Assembly (NCBI GenBank): GCA_021823085.1
Contig: JAKAPG010000076.1
Location: forward strand, 1-7,040
Reading direction: 5' to 3'
Origin: Thermoplasmata archaeon
GTDB lineage: Archaea > Thermoplasmatota > Thermoplasmata > Lutacidiplasmatales > UBA184
Length of the DNA: 7,040 bases
Made by a program: the position numbers and the translations under genes. The notes beneath the pieces are model-generated. The model searched no databases and was not told the origin of the DNA. It saw only the letters and a list, made by a program, of their open reading frames with translations. This document shows positions 1 through 6,197 of the stretch, piece after piece. Position 1 is the stretch's first letter. Each line of letters starts with the position of its first letter.

Positions 1-84
1 GAACCTCCGCCCCGCGAACGGTGAGGGGCGTCCCCGGTCTCGGCCGGATCGTCCCCCCCGGCGGGGGGCCCGGCCGGCCGACGG
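1..84. other. Non-coding stretch downstream of scpB with a GC hairpin
   Basis: No gene is supported here. On the minus strand, just past the scpB stop, there is no ATG or GTG that could start a fourth operon gene before the window edge. Bases 54-59 (six C) and 63-68 (six G) can form a six-pair hairpin with a three-base loop, and 71-80 is a self-complementary CGGCCGGCCG. No T-rich run follows the hairpin in the direction of scpB transcription, and archaeal termination normally relies on such a run, so I do not call it a terminator. It may simply reflect the GC-rich background. A plus-strand reading frame ends with TGA at 22-24 and could be the tail of a convergent gene, but seven codons are too few to judge. 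Confidence 0.3.
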
Positions 85-678
85 TCACTCCGAGGGCGAA
101 GCGGTGAGGCCTTCGGAGGTGGCCGGCGGGAGCGACGCGGGAGGGAGGGGTTCGCCGGCGACGGTCGGTCCCAGCTTCGCGGCCAGGTACTGGCGGATCT
201 CCTCCGGGCGGGTGGAGGAGATCCCGAAGTACTCGGAGAACGCACGGGTCGTGCTCAGCTCGAGGGTCGACCCTTTGGGGACCGCCCGGAGGAGCCCCAT
301 CCCCCGGAGCCGCTGGACCTCGCCATACGCCGGGTCCCCGATCATGCGGACCAGGAGGCTTTGGAGCATCGGCTGGTGATACGCGACCAGGGTGAGCGCC
401 TTGAGCGTGCGGGGCGACATCTCCATCGGCGTGACCGACCGGGCGGTGGCCACGTACTCCTCCCGCAACTGGAGGGCGTACCGGTCGCCGACCCGCCGCA
501 TCTCGAGCGCCGTGCGGCGTCCCGAATAGCTCCGGGCCAGGAGACGGAGCGCCTGCTGGACCGGGCGCGGATCCGAAAGACCCAGCGCCGCCACGATCTC
601 CCGGACCGCGAGCGGCTTGCCTCCCGCGAAGAGGAGGGCTTCGACCCGGAGCGGGAGCTCCTCGGCGGGGGCGGTCAC
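85..678 (-). CDS. scpB: Segregation and condensation protein B (ScpB)
   Basis: This is the winged-helix partner of the SMC condensin. It binds the kleisin ScpA, probably as a dimer, and supports chromosome compaction and segregation in the cytoplasm on DNA. The protein is 197 residues, within the family range. The first winged helix spans about residues 10-82 and opens with the family-typical EALLFAGGKPL. The second spans about 90-153 and holds TLVAYHQP (97-103), matching the usual IIAYRQP, and TTRAFSEYFGI (143-153), matching the usual TTREFLEYFGL. The canonical IRG segment is replaced by VRMIGD (110-115), as expected for a divergent archaeal form. Residues 171-197 are a Pro/Ser/Ala/Glu-rich, probably disordered tail. 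The start is GTG at 678, overlapping the scpA stop as GTGA, with GAGGTG five bases upstream. It is the last recognisable gene of the operon. Confidence 0.93.
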   Translation of the reverse strand: MTAPAEELPLRVEALLFAGGKPLAVREIVAALGLSDPRPVQQALRLLARSYSGRRTALEMRRVGDRYALQLREEYVATARSVTPMEMSPRTLKALTLVAYHQPMLQSLLVRMIGDPAYGEVQRLRGMGLLRAVPKGSTLELSTTRAFSEYFGISSTRPEEIRQYLAAKLGPTVAGEPLPPASLPPATSEGLTASPSE

Positions 679-1673
679 GCCGGCACCTCGGGGCTCCGGG
701 GCGGCCGCTCGGCGACCCGGCGGACGAGGAGGATCGGGGTCTCCACCAACCGCTCCTGCCGGAGTTCGAGCACATTCTCCCGGGCGAGGAAGAGGACGGC
801 GAGGAAGAGGGCGACGATCCGGTCCCGGCCCTCGCTCGGCCGCCAGAGTTCGCGGAACGGAAACTCCGCTCCCACGGCATGGCGCGAGCAGGCCTCCCAG
901 GCGTCCACGAGGTCCTGTTCGGGGACGTCCCCGTGGACGAGCACCTCGGGCGGTGCCCGCTGCTCCTCCCGAAGACGGTCCCGGAGCTCCTCCAGGCGGA
1001 GGGAGCGGCGCGCCTCCGCCTCCGCTGTGCCGAAGGCGTTGACCAGCTCGAGCAGGCTCACCGGACGGGTCTCGGAGTGCCGGATCATCTCCTCGAGCAC
1101 GGGGGGCCCCGCCGATTCGAGGATCGCCGAGGTCATCTGGACGGACTCGGGCGTGGTCAGCTCGCCGAGGTACCCGTCGTCCCCGAGCTCCGGCTCCGAG
1201 GGATCGAGGGGGGGTTCCGTCGGGCCCTCCTCGGGCCGGGCCGTCTCCCGGTGGGCGAGGAGGTCCCGGGACTGCAGGAAGAGGATGCTCCAGGCCATGT
1301 ACACCAGCCGGCCGGAGACCGCAAAATCGAACTTGCCGTCCCCGCGGATGCGCTCGAGGTACGACTGGGTGAAGCGGACCAGGTCGATCTCCCAGGGATC
1401 GAACGCCGCGTCCACCACGAGCTCGAACAGGAGCGCGGTGGCCTTTTCGACCGGATCGTCGATGACCACATGGACTCCTTCCTTCAGGTCCCGGACGAGC
1501 CCCATGTACCGGTCGAGGAGCGCCGCGCGTCCGTCGGCGCCGCGGCCGTCGTCGAGGAGCGACTTGTGGAAGATGAGGTAGTCGAGCATCCGCTCGGCCG
1601 CCTCGCGCGGCACCGGGGAGACCACGGAGGCCGACGCGGCCCCGCCGGCCATCCCGGCGACCCCGGAGCTCAT
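675..1673 (-). CDS. scpA: Segregation and condensation protein A (ScpA), kleisin subunit
   Basis: This is the kleisin that links the two SMC heads and carries ScpB, closing the ring that entraps DNA. The 332-residue protein shows the N-terminal kleisin helical region at about 77-140: a LLFELV...FDPWEIDLVRFTQSYLE stretch followed by MAWSILFLQSRDLL (126-139), which corresponds to the family pattern of a hydrophobic helix ending in KSRxLL. Residues about 141-210 form an acidic Pro/Glu-rich linker. Residues about 284-320 resemble the C-terminal winged helix that contacts the SMC head (VALFLAVLFLARENVLELRQE). Compared with bacterial ScpA, which begins almost directly with the kleisin motif, there is an extra N-terminal segment of roughly 70 residues containing DYLIFHKSLLDD. 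An ATG further upstream at 1775 is open in frame, but the chosen start at 1673 forms an ATGA overlap with the smc stop and has GAGGTGG four bases upstream. The alternative extension is Arg/Gly-rich and lies wholly inside smc. Confidence 0.93.
   Translation of the reverse strand: MSSGVAGMAGGAASASVVSPVPREAAERMLDYLIFHKSLLDDGRGADGRAALLDRYMGLVRDLKEGVHVVIDDPVEKATALLFELVVDAAFDPWEIDLVRFTQSYLERIRGDGKFDFAVSGRLVYMAWSILFLQSRDLLAHRETARPEEGPTEPPLDPSEPELGDDGYLGELTTPESVQMTSAILESAGPPVLEEMIRHSETRPVSLLELVNAFGTAEAEARRSLRLEELRDRLREEQRAPPEVLVHGDVPEQDLVDAWEACSRHAVGAEFPFRELWRPSEGRDRIVALFLAVLFLARENVLELRQERLVETPILLVRRVAERPPRSPEVPA
684..689 (-). promoter_or_regulatory. Ribosome binding site of scpB (GAGGTG)
   Basis: The minus strand reads GAGGTG, then five bases, then the GTG start of scpB. 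It lies inside the last codons of scpA and fixes the GTG at 678 as the start despite its being a non-ATG codon. GAGGTG is complementary to the CACCUC core at the 3' end of 16S rRNA. Confidence 0.8.
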
Positions 1674-4600
1674 GCCGCCACCTCGGGGGTCGCCGCGGGC
1701 GCCTTCGCGGCGGCGCGCTCGCGATCGTCCATGTCGACGATCTCGTCGAGCGCCAGGCCGACGACCCGGGAGCATCCGTCGCCGTGCATCGTGACGCCGA
1801 AGAGCCGGTGGGCGAACTTGAGGGTCACCTTGCGGAGCGAGATGACGATGAACTGGGCCCGCTCGGCGTTCCGGCGCAGCAGGCGGCCGACGTTCTCGGC
1901 GTTGATCCCGTCGAGGCTCATGTCCACCTCGTCGAAGACGTAGAGCGGGCTCGGGTCGTAGCGCTGGAGGGCGAAGACGAACGCCAGCGAGGCCAGCGAC
2001 TTCTCCCCTCCCGAGAGCTGCTCGAGCCGCTGGACGTTCTTGCCCACGGGGCGGGCCTTGATCAGGAGTCCGCCGGCCAGCGGATCGTCGGGGTTCTCCA
2101 GCGAGATCTCCCCTTCGCCGCCACCGGAGAGCTCGGAGTAGATCTCGTGGTAGGTCACGGTGACCGCGCGCACCACCTCCGAGATCCGGGTCCGCTTCTT
2201 CTTCTCGATCTCCCCCACGAGGCCCTGGAGCTCGGTCTTCTCCGAGGTCAGCCGGCCGACCTCGCCTTCGAACTGGTCGAGGCGGGACTTCTCGGAATCA
2301 TACTCCTCGAGCGCCCTCAGGTTCACCGCGCCCATCGCCTCGAGCTGGGCCGAAACCGCGGAAATGCCCCGACGAAGCTCCTCGGGCGGGACGGGGGTGG
2401 GGTCCTCCGCCATCTCGGGATACACCCGGATCGCTTCCTCCAGTTCCGCGAGGCGGCGCTCCGCGGTCGCCCGGCGCACCTCCTCGTTCTGCTGCATCGC
2501 CCGGCGGGTGCGGAGGACCTCCTGGGCCCGGGCGATCTCCTCGACGAGTTTCAGCCGACGGGCGTCCATCTGCCGCTTGGCCGCCGTCTGGCCCTCGACC
2601 GCCTTGAGCTGCTCGGATTCGACCGTCTTGAGCTTCTCGAGCTCCTCCTGGGCCGCGGCCCGCGCGCGCTCGATCTGGGCGATCTCCTTGCTCTTGCGGC
2701 CCTTGGCGGCCTTGAGTTCGCCGAGCTCGTGCTCCTTGGCGACCACCGCCTGGTGGGCCGCGAGCGCCTGGGACCGGACCGCTTCGACCTGCTTGGCCAG
2801 TTCGAGCTGGGCCGCTCCCGCCTTCTCCGAGGCTTCCTGGAGGGTCCGCAACCGCCCGGAGATCGATCCGGGCAGCTGCTGGTGGTAGAGCTCGTTGAGA
2901 CGTTCGAGCTGCTGGCGCACCTGCGTCAAGGCGCCTTCGAGTTCCGCCGCCTTCGCCTCCGCGGCCGCCCGGTCCGCCGAACTTTGGGCTTTCGCCTCCT
3001 TCACCCGGGCCACCCGGGAGCTCGCCTCGGTGAGCCGTTCCCGGGCGGCGGCGAGCTCCTTGTCGAGCAGCTTGAGGGCCGAACCCTGGGCTTCCACCTC
3101 GCCGGAGCGGCGGGCGAGCTCCTCCGACAGGCGCCTCAGTTCCGGCTCGATCTTCTCGAGCTCGGCCCGCACGGCACTCTCCTGGCCGCTCTTTTCGCGA
3201 AGCTCCTCGCCGAGTCTCCGGAGCTCCACGGCGCTCTCCCCGCCCCGCCCCCGGCCGGCCGGATCGATGAATCCCCCCGTGATGGCGCCCGTCGACTCGA
3301 TCAGTTCCCCGGCGAGAGTGACGAGGCGCACCCCTCCCATCTGGCTGCGGGCCCCGGCCAGGTCCTTCATGACGACCGTCTCCCCGAACACATACCAGAA
3401 GGCGGGGCGCAACTCCTCGTCGAATTTGACCAGGTCCACCGCGAATCCGACCGCGCCCGCGGACTGGGCCACGATCAAGGACTTCCCGCGGGGCCGACCG
3501 GCGAGCATCCGGTTCAGGGGCAGGAAGGTGGCGCGGCCGCGCTTTTCGGACCGCAACAGGTTGATGCACTCCTCCGCCACCTGATCGTTCTCCACCACGA
3601 GGGATTGGAACCGCGCCCCGGCCGCGACGGTCAGGGCGGTATGGTGCTCCGCCTCCACCCGGGTCAGTTCCTCCACGGTTCCCCGGATCCCGGCCAGTTT
3701 GCCGAGGTTGCGGAGGGAGAGGAGATACTCCACGGCGGCCTGCGATCCGGCTCGAGGGTTCTGGTCGGCCCGCGCCTTCAACCGCGCATCCAGCGCCATG
3801 TACCGCCGGTTGAGCTCGAGGACCTCGCTCGAAAGGGCGCGCGCCTCTTCCGACAGGGTCCGCTCCCTCGCCTTCTGCCGGAAGAGTTCCTTCTGAAGAT
3901 CGGCGGAGGAGCGGTCGGTCTTCGGTCCGCCCTGCCGGCCCTGACGGATGCGGAGCTCGAGATCGCGGAGCTCCAGCTGTCGGGTCTCCTCGTCTTCCTC
4001 GGCCTGGGCCAGCTCCCGTTCGGCACTGCCGTGCTGGGCCCGGGCCGCCTCCACCGCCTGGACCGACGCCTGCCACTCGAGCGAGCGGGTCTGCTGGTCG
4101 CGCTCCTGGGTCAGAATCTTCTGGCGCAGCTCGGAGAGCCGTCCCTGGGACTTCTCCGCGCCCCCGGTGGCTTCCTTGAGAGCGGCCCGGTGGCGTTCCG
4201 CCTGACCGTCGATGTCGGCGAGCTCGCGCGCCAATTTCTGCTCCCGGGCCGCGAGCTCCGTTTCCGTACCACGGGCCTCGGCGAGCTCCTCCTCGACGGC
4301 GGCCAATCGCCGCTCGCACTCGGAGAGCGCCTCCCCGGCGCTCTGGAACTGCTGGTCGAGCCGGGCGAATCCCAACCGCTTGGCGTCGAGGTCGGCCTTG
4401 AACCGCTGCCCTTCGGCGCCGGCCCGGGCGGCGATCTCCTGCTCGACCCGATCCATATCGTGGGTCAATCGGTCCCGCTCGGACTCCTGGCGGGCCAGTC
4501 CGGTCTGCATGCCGTCGATCTCGGAGGAGACCTTGGCCAGCATCTCCCGACAACTCTCCACTTCGTGGCGGGCGAGCCTAAGGTCGGCGTGGGCGAGGCG

Positions 4601-5299
4601 GGCCTCGGCCTGGCGTTTCTGGTCCTGGAGCTGCTTGTACTGGATCGCCTGGAGCCGCTGGGATTCGAGCGCGCCGAGCCGCGAGCGGATCTCCCCCAGC
4701 AGGGTCTGGATCTGGGTAAGGTTGCCTTCGAGAGCGGTGCGTTTGGCATCCGCCCGTTCGAGCTCCTCGTCGTACTGGCTGATCCCGGCCAGCCGCTCCA
4801 CGAGCCCTCGGCGGGGGATGGGTCCCATGGAAACGATGCGGTTGACATCCCCCTGCTGGACGAGGTTGTACCCGTCGCCGCTGAGCCGGGCGTGGGAGAG
4901 CAGAAGGTCGATCTCCGATTGGGTCGTGCGCCGGCCGTTGATGTAGAAGTACGAATAGTAGCCTTCCGGATCGCTCGGCTGCAGTTTCACGTACCGGCTG
5001 ACCTCCACATCATCGGTCTCGATAGGAATCAGCCGGTCCTTGTTATCGAATACCAAGGAGACTTCGCATTCCGTTGCCGGTTTCTTCGAGGATCCTCCAT
5101 TGAAGAAGAGATGGGTCAGGCGATCGGCGCGGAGCGCCTTCGAACTCGTCGGGCCGAGAACGAACAGAATGGCATCGGAGATATTCGACTTCCCCATCCC
5201 GTTCGGTCCGGCGATCCCCGTGAAGCCGGGCTGGAAGGGAATCTCGACCGACCCCGCGAACGACTTGAAATTCCGTACCTTGAGCCGCTTAAGGTGCAT
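1670..5299 (-). CDS. smc: Chromosome segregation ATPase SMC
   Basis: This is the structural maintenance of chromosomes ATPase. It dimerises at its hinge and, with ScpA and ScpB, forms a DNA-entrapping ring. The protein is 1209 residues, normal for the family. The N-terminal head has Walker A GPNGMGKS (31-38, Lys37), an R-loop-like LRADR (56-60, Arg57) and a Q-loop in VQQGD (147-151). A long coiled coil follows from about 170 to 515. The hinge spans about 518-680 and ends in the Gly-rich TGAITGGFIDP. A returning coiled coil runs to about 1030. The C-terminal head has the signature LSGGEKS (1095-1101), Walker B YVFDEVD with Asp1123 and catalytic Glu1124, and FIVISLRK after it. An in-frame ATG 23 codons upstream (5368) was rejected. 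It would lie at or above the expected transcription start, whereas the ATG at 5299 begins exactly at the family N-terminus (MHLKRLKVRNFKSF) and has GGAG ten bases upstream. The gene overlaps scpA by four bases and leads the operon. The Met35 in Walker A is unusual, since Ser is common there. Confidence 0.98.
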   Translation of the reverse strand: MHLKRLKVRNFKSFAGSVEIPFQPGFTGIAGPNGMGKSNISDAILFVLGPTSSKALRADRLTHLFFNGGSSKKPATECEVSLVFDNKDRLIPIETDDVEVSRYVKLQPSDPEGYYSYFYINGRRTTQSEIDLLLSHARLSGDGYNLVQQGDVNRIVSMGPIPRRGLVERLAGISQYDEELERADAKRTALEGNLTQIQTLLGEIRSRLGALESQRLQAIQYKQLQDQKRQAEARLAHADLRLARHEVESCREMLAKVSSEIDGMQTGLARQESERDRLTHDMDRVEQEIAARAGAEGQRFKADLDAKRLGFARLDQQFQSAGEALSECERRLAAVEEELAEARGTETELAAREQKLARELADIDGQAERHRAALKEATGGAEKSQGRLSELRQKILTQERDQQTRSLEWQASVQAVEAARAQHGSAERELAQAEEDEETRQLELRDLELRIRQGRQGGPKTDRSSADLQKELFRQKARERTLSEEARALSSEVLELNRRYMALDARLKARADQNPRAGSQAAVEYLLSLRNLGKLAGIRGTVEELTRVEAEHHTALTVAAGARFQSLVVENDQVAEECINLLRSEKRGRATFLPLNRMLAGRPRGKSLIVAQSAGAVGFAVDLVKFDEELRPAFWYVFGETVVMKDLAGARSQMGGVRLVTLAGELIESTGAITGGFIDPAGRGRGGESAVELRRLGEELREKSGQESAVRAELEKIEPELRRLSEELARRSGEVEAQGSALKLLDKELAAARERLTEASSRVARVKEAKAQSSADRAAAEAKAAELEGALTQVRQQLERLNELYHQQLPGSISGRLRTLQEASEKAGAAQLELAKQVEAVRSQALAAHQAVVAKEHELGELKAAKGRKSKEIAQIERARAAAQEELEKLKTVESEQLKAVEGQTAAKRQMDARRLKLVEEIARAQEVLRTRRAMQQNEEVRRATAERRLAELEEAIRVYPEMAEDPTPVPPEELRRGISAVSAQLEAMGAVNLRALEEYDSEKSRLDQFEGEVGRLTSEKTELQGLVGEIEKKKRTRISEVVRAVTVTYHEIYSELSGGGEGEISLENPDDPLAGGLLIKARPVGKNVQRLEQLSGGEKSLASLAFVFALQRYDPSPLYVFDEVDMSLDGINAENVGRLLRRNAERAQFIVISLRKVTLKFAHRLFGVTMHGDGCSRVVGLALDEIVDMDDRERAAAKAPAATPEVAA
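1678..1684 (-). promoter_or_regulatory. Ribosome binding site of scpA (GAGGTGG)
   Basis: The minus strand reads GAGGTGG, four bases, then the scpA ATG, all within the last codons of smc. It decides the start at 1673 over the longer in-frame option. The spacing and flanks closely copy those at the scpA-scpB junction. Confidence 0.8.
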
Positions 5300-5309
5300 G
5301 TCCACTTCG

Positions 5310-5313
5310 CTCC
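5310..5313 (-). promoter_or_regulatory. Possible ribosome binding site of smc (GGAG)
   Basis: GGAG stands ten bases before the smc ATG on the minus strand. The spacing is a little long and the match is only four bases, so it is weaker than the sites inside the operon. It still favours the ATG at 5299 over the upstream one at 5368. Confidence 0.45.
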
Positions 5314-5341
5314 AACCGAGACCAGCAACCGACCTATTTGT

Positions 5342-5355
5342 CCGACATATGTCGG
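5342..5355. repeat. Perfect 14-bp palindrome at the smc promoter, candidate operator
   Basis: CCGACATATGTCGG is a perfect inverted repeat with no spacer. It lies about 25 to 45 bases downstream of the TATA-like box and so just after the expected transcription start of smc, well before the start codon. A further CCGAC half occurs at 5329-5333. The position suits an operator for a dimeric repressor that would block the polymerase, or a short hairpin in the leader RNA. The palindrome is certain; the function is inferred. Confidence 0.5.
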
Positions 5356-5379
5356 CGGCATCAGTCAAATCTGTCTGCC

Positions 5380-5388
5380 ATATTTAAT
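5380..5388 (-). promoter_or_regulatory. Archaeal TATA-box-like promoter of smc-scpA-scpB
   Basis: On the minus strand the sequence is ATTAAATAT, the most A/T-rich run in the neighbourhood of an otherwise GC-rich window. A purine-rich stretch (GGAACAAACG) precedes it, in the place where the TFB recognition element would lie. Archaeal transcription usually starts about 25 bases downstream, here near 5358-5360, which gives a leader of about 60 bases before the smc ATG. No second TATA-like element is seen between smc and scpB, consistent with a single transcript. Confidence 0.65.
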
Positions 5389-5390
5389 CG

Positions 5391-5535
5391 TTTGTTCCGT
5401 CAGGAAGGTAGGATTGACCGGTCCTGGAACCGACGAGGTCCGGAGGCCACCCCGGCGGCAGCTCCCCGAAGGCTGACCGCAAGCCTTGCGTAGACCCCTT
5501 TACAGCCCACCGATCGGGGGGAATCACCTCGACCG
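5391..5535. other. Intergenic stretch between the smc promoter and the plus-strand ORFs
   Basis: No gene is supported here with confidence. A 53-codon minus-strand frame begins with ATG at 5545 and ends at 5384, inside the smc TATA-like box. Its composition is protein-like but it has no clear ribosome binding site. The plus strand shows no convincing promoter apart from the reverse face of the smc TATA-like box (TATTTAA, 5381-5387), which lies about 150 bases before the first plus-strand ORF. Confidence 0.4.
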
Positions 5536-5540
5536 GTGGG
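5506..5540. repeat. Imperfect 11-bp inverted repeat at the start of the plus-strand ORF
   Basis: CCCACCGATCG (5506-5516) and CGACCGGTGGG (5530-5540) pair at 10 of 11 positions around a 13-base loop. The right arm contains the putative GTG start codon at 5536, so a folded transcript would hide it. It could be an operator, a translation-controlling hairpin, or the relic of a mobile-element end. Confidence 0.45.
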
Positions 5541-5829
5541 TTCATTGCGTACGTCCCACTATGGGCCGTACATTGCCTGCCTGAAACGGAAGCCTCGGAA
5601 GCTCGCCGATGGCACGCTCCAATCCTACGGATCCACGTGCGAGCCCTACCGCGACGAGAAGGAGCGCCCTCGAGAGAAGATCCTCGAGTACCTCGGCACC
5701 CACCCCCACATCCGGAGAATGGGTTGGAACACGGCCGTCGTCGGCTGGACTGGTTCGATGGGAGATTGCGGAGAAGGGGGCGAGCAGAAGCCGCTCCCCG
5801 TTGACGGGGGAGCTCCACCGGATCCTTGA
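5536..5829 (+). pseudogene. Short ORF, possible N-terminal part of a broken gene
   Basis: This is an open frame of 97 codons from a GTG. Only the first 60 or so residues look like protein. They contain a YRDEKERPREKILEYLGTHP stretch (about residues 38-57), and codons there end mostly in G or C. The ending resembles the short beta-strand and helix pattern ...RQKVLEYLG found near the N-terminus of many archaeal transposase-like and hypothetical proteins, for example of the IS1634 type. That is a resemblance from memory, not a demonstrated match. After about 5715 the frame turns Gly-rich and loses this character, and from about 5801 the coding signature continues in the next frame. I therefore read it as the front of a frameshifted or decayed gene. 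No strong ribosome binding site precedes the GTG. It could also be a small intact gene of unknown function. Confidence 0.4.
5549..5571. repeat. 10-bp hairpin with a three-base loop inside the short ORF
   Basis: GTACGTCCCA (5549-5558) and TGGGCCGTAC (5562-5571) pair at 9 of 10 positions around the loop CTA. It sits nine bases after the inverted repeat ending at 5540, within codons 5-12 of the ORF that starts at 5536. Two compact inverted repeats side by side at a gene start are more than composition alone would suggest. Confidence 0.5.
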
Positions 5830-6030
5830 GGGGGTGGCGAAGAAGCTGCGGGTGCATCGGGAGGAGCTGTATGCCCCGAACGTGAAGGTGCGGGTGCAGG
5901 GGCGATGGGTGGTGCGCCGCATCCACCGGAGCAGCGGGTCGGCGGAGCGGAAGTTCCGCCGGCTGCGCCACAGCTGCACGAGGATCACGGGGAGACGAGG
6001 GGAGAGAGGGACAGGTCCAAAGGGAAGGGC
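5801..6030 (+). pseudogene. Frame-2 coding remnant of unknown function
   Basis: From about 5801 to 5990 the second plus-strand frame shows very strong G/C third positions and a sensible peptide: GELHRILEGVAKKL, then EELYAPNVKVRV and GRWVVRRIHRSSGS. It is basic, probably a helix followed by beta strands. A TTG at 5801 could start it, but no clear ribosome binding site is visible. The open frame continues to 6407, but beyond about 6000 it becomes a Gly/Arg/Pro-rich shadow of other frames. Its place right after the frame-1 segment suggests that both were once one gene separated by a shift of one base, or else that these are overlapping small genes. I do not recognise the family. Boundaries are approximate. 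Confidence 0.35.
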
Positions 6031-6041
6031 CCGGGATGCTC

Positions 6042-6194
6042 ATGGCGAGCAGCCTGGAGGACCTTTACGGATCCCAGTTCCACCTCGAAATACGGCTCGC
6101 GCAGGTCGGTCCGGCGGCGTTGGCCGAGGCAAAAATCGACCTGCACCGGGAGGAAGCGTTCACGTCAGGCCACAAGGCTTACGGTCCGCAATAG
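6042..6194 (+). CDS. Small ORF of unknown function (50 residues)
   Basis: This is a third-frame ORF beginning MASSLEDLYGSQFHLEIRL and ending in TSGHKAYGPQ, with mostly G or C third positions and an amphipathic, Ala/Glu-rich middle part. An ATG two codons earlier (6036) is equally possible. The upstream sequence is G-rich, without a clear Shine-Dalgarno site; a GGG six bases before 6042 is the best candidate. Its TAG stop lies three bases before the ATG of the membrane-protein gene in the same frame, so the two may be translated together. It could alternatively be the C-terminal scrap of the broken gene upstream, since the open frame extends back to a stop at 5883-5885. There is no recognisable domain and no membrane segment. 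Confidence 0.4.
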   Translation: MASSLEDLYGSQFHLEIRLAQVGPAALAEAKIDLHREEAFTSGHKAYGPQ

Positions 6195-6197
6195 CCT

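Noticed and set aside
54..68. GC hairpin downstream of scpB as a transcription terminator
   Set aside because: No T-rich run follows it in the transcribed direction, and the surrounding sequence is so GC-rich that short hairpins are expected.
1674..1775. An N-terminal extension of ScpA by 34 residues
   Set aside because: The extension is Arg/Gly-rich, lies within smc, and competes with a start that has a good Shine-Dalgarno site and an ATGA overlap.
361..1943. Two long plus-strand open frames (361-1581 and 879-1943) over scpB, scpA and the end of smc
   Set aside because: Arg/Ser-rich or otherwise composition-driven peptides antisense to recognised genes, with no family features.
2298..4553. 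A 751-codon minus-strand frame inside smc
   Set aside because: It is a Gly/Arg/Pro-rich out-of-frame shadow of smc on the same strand.
5300..5368. An N-terminal extension of SMC by 23 residues from the ATG at 5368
   Set aside because: It would start at or before the predicted transcription start, and the family N-terminus begins at the Met encoded at 5299.
1784..5476. A 1230-codon open frame on the plus strand, fully antisense to smc
   Set aside because: It mirrors the codons of the well-supported smc gene; its Leu/Gly/Arg-rich peptide follows from reverse-complementing a GC-rich coiled-coil gene, and it shows no domain.
5546..6043. Minus-strand frames between 5546 and 6043
   Set aside because: Pro/Arg/Ser-rich peptides without a ribosome binding site or domain; the plus-strand segments explain the codon bias better.
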